The translations under genes and the position numbers were made by a program. The notes below the pieces were generated by a model. It worked only from the letters and a program-made list of their open reading frames with translations. It was not told the origin of the DNA and ran no database searches. From positions 158,597,169 to 158,661,168 of the forward strand of contig NC_080677.1 in assembly GCF_030445035.2 (NCBI RefSeq): 64,000 nucleotides of DNA, written 5' to 3'. Within the stretch, counting starts at the first letter, position 1, and each line of letters opens with the position of its first letter. Origin of the DNA: Dasypus novemcinctus (Eukaryota > Chordata > Mammalia > Cingulata > Dasypodidae). Shown one piece after another: positions 24,348 through 37,400 of this stretch.

Positions 24348-26529
24348 TCAGGACATTTTGCTTTTTAAAATGTGCTATTCATTATGATTTGCCAGCCTCA
24401 GTGATACCACTAATCAGCATGCTGGCAATGTGCCTCAGAATACACTTCCTCTTTATTTAAATGTGCTCAGTTCCACTCTCTGCTTGTGAAAGGAAATTGA
24501 AGGGTCTAATTATATATGAAGAACAGATAAACGCAAAAAGAAAAGATTTGTCCTTCAAGAACCAAAATAGAGAATTAGAGATGGCTGATAAGAAAATGGC
24601 AAGAATTTCAAATATTTTTTTTCCTGCATGTCCTTAGAAATTGAGGTGAAAGACTTGCACAAGTGTATATAGATGGTGAGAGATGTTTATATCACTGGCA
24701 AGAGATTCAAAATATTGCGGGCTATGGAGGGAAGATTACCTACTCTTAAAATAAAAATGTCATGTGCTCCATGTTTCCTGTAGTGCGCAAGAAACAGACA
24801 AAAATGTAAATGAGGACCCAGAAAAGTTTTCCTTAGACAGACTGATCCCTGGAATAGCTGTGATGAGAGAATCCATGATTTTGAATAAACATTGGAGAGA
24901 AATAATGCAAATGTCAGTGATACCCAAACCAAGATGCACAGAAAACTGGAAGAAAACAACACAAATTCCTAGAGGAAGATACTGCCTGGTATTACCACTG
25001 TAACAAGATGGAACTATAGAAGTGACAGGAGAATACTAGATTCCAGAACATGCCCCCTGAGTGAACAACATGGTACCATTTTCTGAGCATCAATTAGGCA
25101 CCAGACTTGAGCCATAAAAATGCTGATGAACAAGAGACAACTTCTGGTACTTTCATCCTTTGCTCAAGAGTGAACGTGTATGGACTTCTTCTAAAGCTGC
25201 TTCTGGCGAGGAGGAAAGGGTAAGGAGAGAAAAGGATTGGGAAGGACCGCCTAGATTTTCAGGCTTCCAGGTCACTGTTGAATTCATTCATTGCCCTCAA
25301 ATTGTAATTAGTTTTGTGTGTAGCCCAAGTACTTCAGATGTTTTCCACATTCTGCTACACTGTTCACTAAGGTAAATTCACTTTTAATTAAAGTGTAATT
25401 TATTCATAGTTAAGTGTAGTTGACATTTTATAAGCCCTATGAGAAAAAGATAGAGGTGTCCTTAAAGACCATAATTCTGGAAAATGTTAATGAGGTTATT
25501 TGAAATTTTCTCACAAGATTTTTAGAAAATAATACAAAATTTCTGGAAGAAGGAAAAGATAGAAATAAAATTTAAATGGCGTTGAGTGCCAAGTAATTAA
25601 TGAAAATTAGGGTGTTTCAGGAACATCTGGAATACTTGAGGCTTGCATCACAGAGAGCAGCCCTGTTTCTCCAGTGTCAGTCTCTTGGTCTCACTCTCAG
25701 ACTCATTGTCATGGAAAAAGCCCAGTGGCAGTTGTCAGTCAACCTGTACTCAAGTTTCTTCATGATAAGCCAGACACTAAAGGGATTTCAGCCAGAGCCG
25801 GGGTCACAGCTGGGCAAGAGGGAGAAGTGAGGGATGAAAGGAGCTGCAGGAGGAAGGTGGGAAGGGACAGAGCCAGGAGCCACCCTCACTTACTGAGGGT
25901 TATTTTGCATATAATGGAGCTGATAGGCTGTTCGCTGTTGTCAACTGAGAGGCATCTGTGGAAATACAGAGCCCTGGCTGAACTTTCCCTCCAAAGCCAG
26001 GGAAGAATTCTCTGTAGCTGGCACCAGAGGATTTGTGAGGGAATCCTACCCTGCAAGCCAAGCTCTCCTACGGCGATCCTGTGTTCCTCATGAGTCGGGC
26101 TTCTCTGTTCCTAATTTTTATTTAGGAAGAACATTTCTTCTTCCCATTTGGCTTCATTATCTTTGTTTGTTTGTTTACTGTACTTTATGGATCCATTTTC
26201 TCAATTAACAGAATTTACAGTGTTCTAGGTCATTCTCTCAGTCTCCATTGTGGTGTCGTTTGCCAATGAAACATGTTTTCCATCTTTGCAGTGAGATGGT
26301 TGGTAAATATATTAAAGGCTACTTAGGGAATGCTGCTGCCTGCTCCTCGTTTACTCTACCCTGCGGTGACAGTCATAACAAATTTAAATGCCAACAAATA
26401 CTTCCTGAGTACACATCTGCTAGATATTTTCAGCACCCGTGGGGTTAATTCTATGTCCTGGGAGCTCATTGCGCTGAGACCACATAGTGTAGATCTTGGA
26501 GAATGGGGTCCTCAAAACGATCAGCCTGA
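24348..26529. other. Intergenic DNA, no recognised feature
   Basis: The sequence is unique-looking and AT-rich, with short open frames only. I recognise no exon or repeat. Confidence 0.5.
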
Positions 26530-26720
26530 GCTTTTTGACGTTTTATCAAGTTAATCTTCACAATAACTCTAGGAATCGCGTATTATTCCTATTACCATCT
26601 TATAGATGAGGAAGCTAAGGCATGGACAAGTTAAAACATTGGTCTAAGGTCCCATTTTAGTAAGTGGGGGATTTGGTATTTGAATTTGAGCAGTCTTAAC
26701 TCCACTTTCCCTGTTCCTCT
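26530..26720 (+). mobile_element. MIR element
   Basis: It has ttaatcttcacaataactct, accatcttatagatgaggaa, ggtctaaggtcccattttag and the final cagtcttaactccact in MIR order. Confidence 0.75.
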
Positions 26721-28555
26721 CCTCTACAGAGTGGCAGTGCCTGGCGTGGGTGGAGTATGATGTTACTGCTCATGACTTGGGCAGCAGGTGGGAAAGGTAA
26801 GATGTGCAGTTTTTAGTTGTCTGCCTGATTCAGGAGTGGAGACAACAAAAGAGAACGAATTCGGAGCTGAAGTATTTAATTCTCCAGATTTTGGACTTAA
26901 ATTAGTGGTAGTTAAATCTTCACCAGTACAATCTCCAAAGAAGTGAAGCGTGAGAAGGAAAGAAGGTGCGTAGACCTGGGGAAAATGTAAGGATTGAGTG
27001 AAGGAAGCCACGCTGGGGATCAGTGTGTTGAGTATGAGTTCTGACGTTAAATAGCTGGAATTCAAATTTCTGTCTCACTGAAAGGAATGCGTGTGGCCTC
27101 CGGCAAATAAGGTCCTTCACGGAAAAGGCTGGACATAGATCTGACTCATGGTATGCACTCTAAAAATGTTAACGAGTATTAGTAAAAAATATTATAAAGC
27201 ACTGAGAATACAGGAGAATAAAATAGGAAAGCCAGGGAAGAAAATATTTTAGGATATAAGGTGGTCAATATTATTAATATAATAGTTCTAAGATTCTCCG
27301 TAAGTATGAAAAATAAAAGTCAGGTAACATGAACTTCCAGCACTAGCTAGAAAAACATGCATATGGGACCAGCCCAGGATTTCCAGGAAATTCTTCCTTA
27401 ACTATGGCTTGAATCTCTAATTTTCCAATTTGTGTAACACTCTCCTAGGTTTCCATTTATTTTTCTTGTATAAATATGGAAGCAAAGATCATCAAATGCT
27501 TTTTAAATTTTTAAATTTGTTTTTGGTAGCACGTATTATTTTGCGATACGTAATTAAGGGCCAATAATTTCTTTTATATTTCTCTCATTCTTGACATACT
27601 GCAGAAAGCTTACCTGCTTTCCTTTTTCCTTTTCTTGAAAATTGTTTTTCATTCCTGTGTTAGATGATCCAAACTTAGAGCTACATGTCTTTTATTTCTG
27701 TTTCCTTTGTGCCTGTTTGGGATTTGATTAAACATGAGGCAGCCGTAGAGAAGCTGGTAATGGTTAGCCACAGTTAGAAATATGCCTTAATCAAGCAAAA
27801 CAGCTATTAGAGAAAGAAAACCACACGGATATTATTTCAGAAACCATTAAAATTCACAGTGTGTTGAGCTGCATAAGCAAACTATAGAACCTATTTTGGG
27901 CAAAATAATATTTTAAGAATTTTAAAAAAATCTTTTCGAAGGAGATGGAAAACTTGAAAGAATGTTTGCTGAGCTGTGCCAAATAAATTTGCTCAAGGAA
28001 ACCCAGACTGCCAGGTGTCTGAGGCAGTAAACTGTACGAGGAGAGGAAATTTAGGGAGACCACTAAGACAGTAAGTATTCCTGGCATTTCCCAGGTGGGA
28101 AATTGGTGGATATGGAGCTATGCCTTCCAGAAGGATGTTTTCCTTTGATGTTTCTACCACAGTCTCCTGTTACCCCATTTGCTTCTCTAAATGTGTGATC
28201 CCAAAATAGGAGCTAAGGCTATGTTTAGTCTCATCCCCAATTTTGACAAGTTGTAAACCACATTTTGTGAATGTCAAGTTACTAGTATGTGAGTTGAAAT
28301 ATATTTTAACATAGATTTTGAGTGTAATAAAGTCCCGTTCAATCTAGAATGACTGGGAACTTGAATCTTTTGATCTGCGAAATACTTCAGTTCACTGAGT
28401 TTCTATAAAGGCAAAACAAGTACCGACATGCTTTATTAAATTCAAGAAACTGTGTCTATAGTTAACGCTTTATTTTGTTTAATGTGTGACTTAAAGATGG
28501 CTTCATCTGGTTTGATAATTCATAAACATTTCAGAATCCCGTAGTGCTAAGGGGC
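26721..28555. other. Intergenic DNA, no recognised feature
   Basis: AT-rich sequence without a recognised repeat or exon. Confidence 0.5.
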
Positions 28556-28938
28556 ACTGTTTCAGTTTCTAGGCTGTTGACGCACGTTCCATACAGGGGT
28601 TGGCTGAACAACAGACATTTCTTGCTTTCCGGCCGGCAGCCTTGGGGGTTCCTTGGCTTTTCCGTCACATGGCAATGCACAGGGAGGCACTTTTCCCTCC
28701 TCTTCAGCGTTCTGTTGACTCTGAGGTTCTGGCTGCTCCCCATGAGCTTCTCTCTCTGTGGCCTTCCCTATGAGGCCTCTAGAATTAGGATTAAGACCCA
28801 TCCAGACTGAGCTGGGCCACACCTTCTTGAAAGTAGCCTCATCCAAAGAGCCCACTTACAATGGGCTCAGGCCCACAAGAGTGGATTAAGACTAAGAACA
28901 TTTTTCTGGGGTTACATACAGCTTCAAACCACCACCGT
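28556..28938 (-). mobile_element. MaLR-like LTR, antisense
   Basis: Minus-strand order is tttgaagctgtatgtaaccc, gcccattgtaagtgggctc, gatgggtcttaatcctaatt, ccatgtgacggaaaagcc and a gtttctaggc-type antisense end near 28565. The LTR at 39690 shares these blocks in the plus orientation. Target duplications were not resolved. Confidence 0.7.
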
Positions 28939-29049
28939 CATCTTCACTACTAATAATGCACAATATCAAATGAAATTCCTGTCCCTTGGGAGCGCTGAAT
29001 GCTTTTATTCTCTGTAAATAGTGGTTCTTGGACATTGGTTGTTCTCAGT

Positions 29050-29165
29050 TCTTTGAATTATTCGGAGAACATTTATCGAGCACTTGCTACACTGCAGGCA
29101 CAGTGCCACGGGCGGGTCCTCAGATGTGAAGGGAGCCTACTCACAGCTCAGGGAGCTTACAGCCT
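29050..29165 (+). mobile_element. MIR-like fragment
   Basis: It contains catttatcgagcacttgcta, actgcaggcacagtgcca and cagggagcttacagcctgga, typical of MIR or a related ancient SINE. Confidence 0.5.
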
Positions 29166-29289
29166 GGAAAGGATCAGCCAAAGAAACAAATGGATTGCTC
29201 ACTTGTCGGGGTGAAGGCAGCAGAGTCGGCGAGGAGGACATGATTGACCCACTGTCCGAATCTGCAGGCGGCTGTGACAGATGCTGCGC

Positions 29290-29660
29290 GGTGGCTTGGC
29301 TTATGCAATGGGAATTCAGGGGCTGGACACTTGCTTCCTGCCAAGTCTGCAGTGCTCTTGCTGGCAGGCAGTCCATGGGTTCCTTGGCTTTCCCACCCCG
29401 TCACACGGCAATGTCCTTTCCTTTTCCTTCTGGGTTTTGGCCAGCTTGCTTCTGGCTCCTCCCTTTGGCTTCCTCTCACTCTGGCTTCCAGGTTCTTCTC
29501 TTTATACAGCCTTCAGTAACAGGATCAAGGCACATCCCGATCCAGGTGGCCACGCTAACTAAAAACGACATCTTCAAAAGCTCCTATTTACAGTGGGCTC
29601 ACACCCACAGGCATAGGGTTGAGATTAAGGGCATAGTTTTCTAAGGTACACAACTCAACC
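29290..29660 (-). mobile_element. Diverged MaLR-like LTR, antisense
   Basis: It shares ggttccttggctttcc, cagtgggctcacacccacag and ttgagattaagggcatag with the LTR at 28556. It may be a second, older copy of the same family. Confidence 0.55.
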
Positions 29661-32105
29661 TGCGATAGAGGGAGAGAACGTGGGGGCAGCTTCTTTTGGG
29701 AGATGATGGGTGAACTGCTCTTTGGAAGGCCGTGGCCAGGGAGAGAAAAGGGGGAAGAAGGATGTTCCCTGCAGAGATGCGCTCTGCACTGTTGTGGTTG
29801 GAGAGGCTGCAGCGGGGAGGACTAGGGAACTCAGGGTGTGAGAAAGAGAAATTGCAAGCTCTGAGGCTGGAGGGAAAGAATGGAGCATAAAAGGTTTGTA
29901 CGTCATGTGCAGGAACTTGGACTTAACCTTGGAGATGAGAGGGGCTTGTGAAAGGTTTTAAGAAGAGCAGTTCAGAATGCTTTGATGAGAAGGTAGAAAA
30001 TGGTATGAGTGGAGAGTTGTACCAGCAGATTAACTCTGTAATAATACTGTCCTTGATGGCTAGAGAAGAGGGTGACAGTAAGAAACTTACTTTTATATAC
30101 ATAAATACATATTCAAATAGTGTTTTAATGAAACTTTTGTATACATTTTTCTTCATTAAATTTATCATTTTAGAATGTTCCAATGAAACTTTTAGAGGAA
30201 AGAAGTGAATCATTTTATTTAATTAATTTATTTATTTATTGAAGTTAATAGATCACAAGGGAAAGTGAATTATTTTAAAGCAATGTTGAGTCCTTTTGTA
30301 TTACAGTTTATTATTTAGACTAATTTTTTTTTATACAAAAGTGGATTTTTCACACATTTGATTTCCCTGCAGTAGGGTTCAGATGGTTAAAGCAAAACTG
30401 GAGCAATTCAAACCTAGAATTGCCAAAGCAAGTGCTACCACAAACAGACCAACCATAATAAAAAAAAGGCGCATTCTAAAACTCTAGATTTAATTTATTT
30501 TAATAAGTGCTGTTTTACAATTTCCTTGTTTGGGGGAGGGTATATTAAAAATCTATCTGAAAATGCATATGACTAAAAATGGAGGAATTTTAGCTTTTCA
30601 AGCTGATCTTAAATATACAGTAGTGAGGTTTAAACATTCCGTCTTCACACTTGAAAATATTAGGCAGTTGAGACAGGGATAATTTCACATTTTGGATTTA
30701 AATCAAAAGTTAAGATTTTTGCTACTAGATGTTGTTACTTTCCCACAGGACTGACAACAGTGGTTAATGATATCTGTTTCAAAAGAGAGGCCATGGTACA
30801 GAAAAGAATATTTTGAGTATGTATTTCTGCAACCCTCTGAAGTCTGGATACTCCAGACTGGAAAAAGGGGAGAGTAAAGCACCAGTGTGCCTTTATTGCT
30901 GCACTCATATTAGAGGCTGTACAGAACGCAGGCTTGGTCCTTTCCTTCTCTGAAATTCCACTGCGCCATCTGTATTGATTTTTCACCCCATTATTAAATT
31001 TAGGAGTCGCAGCCAATGGTGAAGCCAGGAGACCAGAGAGTGCAGAAGTTGCTCTTGGTCAAGCTCAGCGTTAGGGATCAGGAGGAAGCCTCTGAGCCGG
31101 CATTTGGATGCGGGCTTCTGGGAGCCTGGCGCTGGGCAGGTGTCCTTTCTCAGGACTGGGCTGTAGAAACGTCAGCTTCAGTCCTTGGATGTGCTTGCTT
31201 TAAATTCACTGTAAGTTAGTGATTACTGCTGCTCTGAATCAGAAGTCCATTTCCCCCCAGGCAGACATAATTATATCCTAAGTATTGTTTCCATGTGAAA
31301 TTATGCTAAAAATGTTCCTAGAGTGGGGAAAAATACCTGAGGAGGTTTGAAAATTTCTTGAGAGATTCGATTTATCTTTAGTCAAGAAAGGCAAGTCCTT
31401 CTGTGCCTATTTCAGTCAATGGAAAGCTGTATTCTAATTTTAAAAAGAAATAGAAAAAGTGATCATTTCTAAGTGTTTTCCGCTCAGTAGGGGTTAAAGG
31501 TCAATTCTGTCAAAGTAAAGCGATTTCACAGAATTAGAAAATTTCTCTGGCCTTTCACTGGATTCATTAAGAATGGAATAATTTTCTATCTGTATATAAA
31601 ACACACACACACATACATTTATATACTTTTGTGAGTGACTTTTTCAGGAGATGCAGAAATCACAGAAAAGTAGTTGCAAAAAACCAAATAGCAAGAAGTT
31701 TATATTGTTTGAATTATAAAGGCTATGGCTAAATTCATTCATCATCATTCTCTCTGGAGATTTTGGTTTTTAAAATTTCATGTTACCATTTTATTGAATC
31801 CATTTATTGCAAACCATTTAAATTCCTTTTTGGAACAAATTAGTTAGGAGGAATAGAAAGAATATTTATTATATTGCCCCTCTGCCAGGTATTGGGGCAG
31901 GAACTTTTGAGAATATCATCTGATTTACAAGCTTATGCACATTGGTGGGGAATTGGAAAAGTTCCCAAATAATTAGGACATAAGTTTGAGAGAAATACAT
32001 GAAGCTCAAAAAAGGGAAATAACACTGGAGATAGGTGTGATAAAGCCAGGAAAAGCTTCTGGGAACAGGTGAGTTTTGAATAATGAGTAGGTTTTTGATT
32101 GGACA
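29661..32105. other. Intergenic DNA, no recognised gene
   Basis: A (TTTA)n-like run is at about 30215-30240 and a short (CA)n near 31600. The rest is unique AT-rich sequence. No exon is supported. Confidence 0.5.
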
Positions 32106-32109
32106 GTTT

Positions 32110-33359
32110 AATCTGTTAACATTTAATGCTTTTACTCTAAAGACATTACTTTAATCATTTTATCCTTTGGCTTTCATGTGTTATAAACTTATTTTTGTCT
32201 GCCTTCTTACCCTTTTAGTTACCCTTTCTGATAATCTCCATTCCTATATCCTCCTCCAAGCCTCTCTCTCCTGTCTTCCTTTCAGGCTGCAGAACTCCTT
32301 TCAGTATTTCTTATAGGGCCAGTCTCTGGTTAATGAACTCTATTTTTGTTCATCTTCAAATATTTTATACTCATCCTCATTTTTGAAGTACAATTTTGCT
32401 GGATAATGAATTCTTGGTTGGCAGTTTTTCTCTTTCAGTATCCTAAATATGTTATACCACTGCCTTCTCACCTCCATGGTTTCTGATAAGAAATCTGTTG
32501 ACTATCCTTGTAGGCGATGGATCACTTTTCTCTTATAGCTTTCAAAATTCTTTCTTTATTCTTAGCATCTGACATTTTGATGAGTATGTGTCTCAGAGTA
32601 GTTCTATTAGGATTTTTTCTGTTTGGAGCGTGCTGCTCTTTTTGGATGTGGATTTTCATGTCTTTAATCAGAGCTGGGGAATTTTTGGCCATTATTTCCT
32701 CAAGTATTCTTTCCGCCCTTTTCCTTTCTCTTCTTCTTCTGGAAGTCCCATGACATGTATGTTAGCTGTGCACTTCATGCCATCATTCAATTCCCTGACT
32801 CTGATCAATTTTTTCCATTCTTTTCTCCTATCTGGTGTTCTGTCTTTTAAATTTCAAATGTTCCATCCTCTATTTCACCAGTCCTTAATTCTGCAAATTC
32901 AAATCTGTTGTTGTATGCCAATAATGTATTTTTGGTTCCATCCATTTGGTGCCTTTCATTCCCATAGTTCTATTAGTTTTCTGTTCAAGCTTTCAAATTC
33001 TTCTTCATGTTCTTTTAATGTCTTCTTAACAGTCTTTATCTCTTTAGTCATATTTTTCTTCAAACTCCTTGAATTGATTTAGGAGACTTGTTTGCATATC
33101 ATTGTTTAGTTGTTTCAAATCCTGCATCTCATTTGGCATTTTAAGTTGTTCCTTTGACTGGCCCATATCTTCCTGTTTCTTAACTTGGTTTGTAAGTTTT
33201 CCTGCTATCTAGGCATCCAATTATAATGGGGATTTTACTCTGATGGTCAGTTTTTCTCTCATGCCTAGGGTTTTAGTATTGATTGGCTTTGTGTTACAGC
33301 TCTTCTTTGATTCTTGGTTCAACTTATTCTAGGTCCTTAAAATTTCCCATTTCATTGAT
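32110..33359 (-). mobile_element. HAL1/L1-like LINE fragment, antisense
   Basis: The plus strand shows the familiar antisense order: cagtatttcttatagggcca, caattttgctggataatgaa, ctcacctccatggtttctga, atgagtatgtgtctcagagt, tggccattatttcctcaagt and cttcatgttcttttaatgtc. This is the ORF1-region signature of HAL1-type LINEs. The apparent 164-codon plus frame (32588-33082) is its antisense shadow. Confidence 0.7.
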
Positions 33360-33373
33360 CAAAACAGGGCCAG

Positions 33374-33799
33374 TGGGATGTGGGTTTGGCTCAATGGATA
33401 GAGTGTCCGCCTACCACATGGGAGGTCCGGGTTCAAACCCCGGGCCTCCTGACCCATGTGATGAGCTGGCCCATGTGCAGTGCTGATGCACGCAAGGAGT
33501 GCAGCGCCACGCAGGGTTGTCTTCTGCGTGGGGGAGCCCCACGCTCAAGGAGTGCACCATGTAAGGAGAGCCACTCTGCGTGACAAAAGCGCAGCCTGCC
33601 CAGGAGTGACGCCGCACACATGGAGAGCTGACACAGCAAGATGACACAACAAAAAGAGACACAGATTCCTGGTGCCACTGACAAGAATAGAAGCAGATGC
33701 AGAAGAACACACAGCGAATGGACAGAGAACAGACAACTGGGGGGTGAGCAGCGAAAGGGAGAGAAATAAAGAATAAAAATCTTAAAAAAAAAAAAAAAG
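33374..33799 (+). mobile_element. Long DAS SINE, sense, complete
   Basis: It has a perfect 14-bp duplication caaaacagggccag at 33360-33373 and 33800-33813. The tRNA-like head has an A box (tggctcaatggatagagtg) and a B box (gggttcaaacccc). The body carries gatgcacgcaaggagtgc and agagctgacacagcaagatg blocks, ending in an A-tail of about 15. This is the best-preserved copy and the clearest lineage marker in the window. Confidence 0.96.
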
Positions 33800-33813
33800 C
33801 AAAACAGGGCCAG

Positions 33814-34276
33814 GGACTCATTAGTTTCCAAGGGCCTTGGGGACGAGGACAGTAAAGGCAGCAAAAGGCCTCTTTTTTCTAACCTGGAGGGCACTTTTCT
33901 GGCCTGCCAGCAGATGGCGCTCCTCGGCAAACCTTTCCCCTCAGTTCTAGTAGGAAGGAGGGTTACTCCAACTTACCTGCAGTGCTGAAACCAGGTCTGG
34001 GAGATCTTGCTCTGGGGCCCGGCTATGTAAAGCCAGACCCTGCAGTTCAAATCCTACGATCAGAAGCCACTCTTGGCCCTCAGTTGCACCTTCCCTTTTC
34101 CCAGGGAGGGAAAATCACCGGTCTCCTCTGCATCAGGGGCAGCCAGTCCCAGGCTGTGCTATCCAAAGTGTGGGGGGACCCTTGGAGGACGGGGTCTGGA
34201 GCAGAGACCTGGTTTGCCCAAGTCTGGGGGGACGTTCTGACTACAGCCATACAGCACATCAGTAAGTTTGTGTTTC
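33814..34276. other. Intergenic DNA, no recognised feature
   Basis: GC-moderate sequence following the SINE. It may be a continuation of the HAL1 or unique DNA. Confidence 0.4.

Positions 34277-34344
<68 letters not shown>
34277..34344. repeat. Compound microsatellite (TA)n(CA)n(TA)n
   Basis: An alternating TA run is broken by about eight CA units near 34297-34311. It adjoins the antisense tail of a DAS SINE and so probably grew from it. Confidence 0.97.
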
Positions 34345-34354
<10 letters not shown>

Positions 34355-34428
34355 GGAGATACCGGGGATTGAACCTGGGACCTCATACATGCAAAGCAGA
34401 TGCTCTATCACTGAGCTACACCCGCTCC
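34345..34428 (-). mobile_element. Short DAS SINE, antisense
   Basis: The minus strand starts ggagcgggtgtagctcagtg and contains caggttcaatccccggtatc. The tail (plus-strand T-run) merges with the microsatellite. Confidence 0.9.
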
Positions 34429-37400
34429 ATTCCCATGCTATTTTGCTCATGGTTTCAAATGTTTATGGAATACTGTGAGAGACAGCATCATGCCAGCCTC
34501 TGGGAACAGCAATATGGATTTATGGATTTATCCGACAGGATCTCAAAGTCTAACATGGAAGAGGGAGATACAAACAAATAATTATAACACACTGTGGTGG
34601 GTGCTGGAGCAAAAGTATTTCCAAATGGTTGTGAAAACCAGTTCACTGTACCTGAGCAAGACAGGGAAGACTCCACAGAAAAGGTGGCTTTTAACCTAGA
34701 TCCTGAAGGAGTTTGTTAGATGAGAGAAAGGAGAAGGATTTCCATAGAGAGAGCTCCTGAGTTTTGTTGTTCAAGAGTATTTATTCAGAATAAGAGCAGA
34801 AAAGGGCTTCTAGCTTCATCATCCTCAAGTTAAATCTTCCTCTAGCAGAGCTATGACAAGCCTCCACCACCACACTCTGCTTCTAGCACCTCCCCTCCAG
34901 CCAGCCTGAAGCTGACGGGGCCAGACACCTCTGGCCGAGGACCAGAAAAGGGGAGAGGCCATGCCCAGCTTCCTCACTCCTCAGCTCCCCGCCTTTCCCA
35001 CCCTATCCCACCGGGCAGAGGTGGGGTCTTGCCTCTAACTTTTCTAGACCCCGAAGGGTGGGGTGGGGGTGGGGGAAGCTTCCCCAGCCAGGGACCCACC
35101 CCAGCTGGATGAGGGGAGGTATAGCAGGCAATGTGGGCTCTGAGGCTATGAAATCTGAGAAGAGGCAATCCATAAAGATTTTTGTTCATTTTATTTTATT
35201 TTTCCCATAAAAGTTTTTAAGCAAAGTGATGACAAAGAGGAGAGCTCCCCACCCCCATCCCTGTCCCTGAATTCCAGTCCTCAGAGTAGCCCTGGCCTTG
35301 AACTCCTTTCTCCAAGATGGGCGAGTCCAGGCGGCCGGCCACCTCGCCCCCCCAGGCCCACACAGAGTGAGGGCCTCACCTCTTCCCAGGCCAAAGTCCT
35401 TGAGGACTTTTAGCCCTGAGAAGCCCCTCCCGGCTCCAGGCCAAAGAGGACACAGGGTGAAAGCGAGGAACTTTTTTTCCCTACTTTATTCCCCTGATTC
35501 CTTGGCTGGAGTGGAGCGTATAAAGGGCACTGGGTGTGAGTAGGTGCAGAGGAAGAAGCGCTGCAAGAGAATCAGGTAAATCAGGGTCTAGACCCAGCTC
35601 TCTCACCTTGGGGAACTAATTTCTCTCTCTGCGATTCGGTTTTGTAGTGGGCTTAGTTTTTCCCTTCCAGAACCAATTCTCCACTTACAGCAATCATAGC
35701 CTACTTTTCGCTTGGGCAATTTGCCCTTGGCACTCTCCCATCCCGGTTCTTAAAAGGCATAGATTCTATCCCTAGACTTGGGTGATGTGTCACGTGACCT
35801 ACTCCAGCCAATGGACTAATTTAGCCACTCTGATTGGTCATAGACGGACATAGGACCAAATCAGAACCACTGAGGCCAAGTGGGCCTTTCTCTGGGACTT
35901 CAGGGAAAGAGATTCTCTCTCTTCCTCCCTGGACTGAATGAGAAGTTGAGGGGCTCCACTGCATGGAGCCAAAACAGCTGAAAGCAGAGCGAAGAGAAAT
36001 TGGGTTCTAAAGACATTATTTTAGTTCAGACATAGTTGTGTTTTTACATATTTTTTTAATTTTTAAAATTTAGTTGAAGCCAGGTGCGCCCTTGGTCTGT
36101 TAGCTTATGTGAGCCAATATATTGCATAAGTTCATTTGAAGTGTTTGTTCTGTTCCTTGGAAAGTATTATACTATATGGTTTTACGGAAAATTTAAGAAA
36201 TGTAGAAAAGTGTTAAGAAAAAGGAGAAAATACAACATAAACATAACTAAACTTAACCTTTGGTATATAATTTCTTTTCTATCTTAATCTTTTTATCCCA
36301 TATATATATATGTGAAAGTCATTTTTGAAACTTGGCTCATGCTCATATGCTATTTTGGATAGCATTATCCATAATGTTATCTTTTTACATAATATTGAAT
36401 ATTATTTTAATGAAAAACTGTGCCCGTTGTATGGAGGTAACAAATTATTTAACCATACTTAGCCTTGTTGGACATTTAGACTGTTTTTGATTATTCAAAA
36501 TGTGGTGAACATTTATGTATGTAAACCTTTGTGCTTACACATAATTTTTTCTCTAAGATAAAACTTCAAGTATTTATTCTCCTTAAAAAGCTCACATTCA
36601 CATTTTTAGCTATTCGGAGCAAACTGAAGATGCTTTCTTTACCGCTTTATCTGGTCATAAACTTCTTATAGAATTCCTAGAGTGAGCACGTGGTTCTGGG
36701 ATTTTATTGCAGAACCAATGAGCTGATAAAGGTTTAATGAACCCATCCATTTTGAGAGAACTTTAGTAATAAAAAATTCCATTGCTTTTCATCGATTGTG
36801 TTCTAGTTATATGGGAGACCTTAACAACTTTTTATTCTATTCAAATAATCTTATATTACTACATATTTACTTATTTCTTTGAAAGACTGACGTGAACATA
36901 GTTTTTCTTAGAATGAAAACCAGACTATATCATTAAATTATATTTTCTCTATAAAACGTATCCCTAATAGTCCGTCAAGGGGGTAAAAGATAGTAGAAAA
37001 TGGTGTTGTGGTATTCATCTGCTGAAATAAGAATGGAGAATGAGATTTAAGATATTCCTAAGATATCTACACATTACTTACCCATGAAACTTAAATTTAT
37101 ATATGACCTGAATCAACTGAAATTTCAGTACCTATGTTGACCATCATTACCTTACTGGATGTGCTGTGTGGATCTGTCTTGGACCCAGATGATGGCCTCT
37201 ATTGTTCCCTGCCTCCCCAATCTCCTGGGTTCCCTGCACTGGCTTGGCCATTCTGAACCTACAAAAGGATCCTAGGGCCTTTCAGAGGTCTTGAGAGAGT
37301 CTGTGGAGTCAAGGAATATAAATAGGAGATAAATGAATTACACTATAACACATGATAAAACACTGCCACCATGAAAAATCATGTTTTCCAGTGCTATTTA

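Noticed and set aside
29084..29644. 186-codon plus-strand open frame
   Set aside because: It runs through a MIR-like fragment and a diverged MaLR-like LTR, so it is a repeat-derived artefact.
32588..33082. 164-codon plus-strand open frame
   Set aside because: It is the antisense of a HAL1/L1-like ORF1 region; its hydrophobic look comes from translating the wrong strand.
33374..33450. tRNA-like sequence with A and B boxes, considered as a tRNA gene
   Set aside because: It is the head of a DAS SINE: it continues into the SINE body and A-tail and is bounded by target duplications. The same applies to the other SINE heads.
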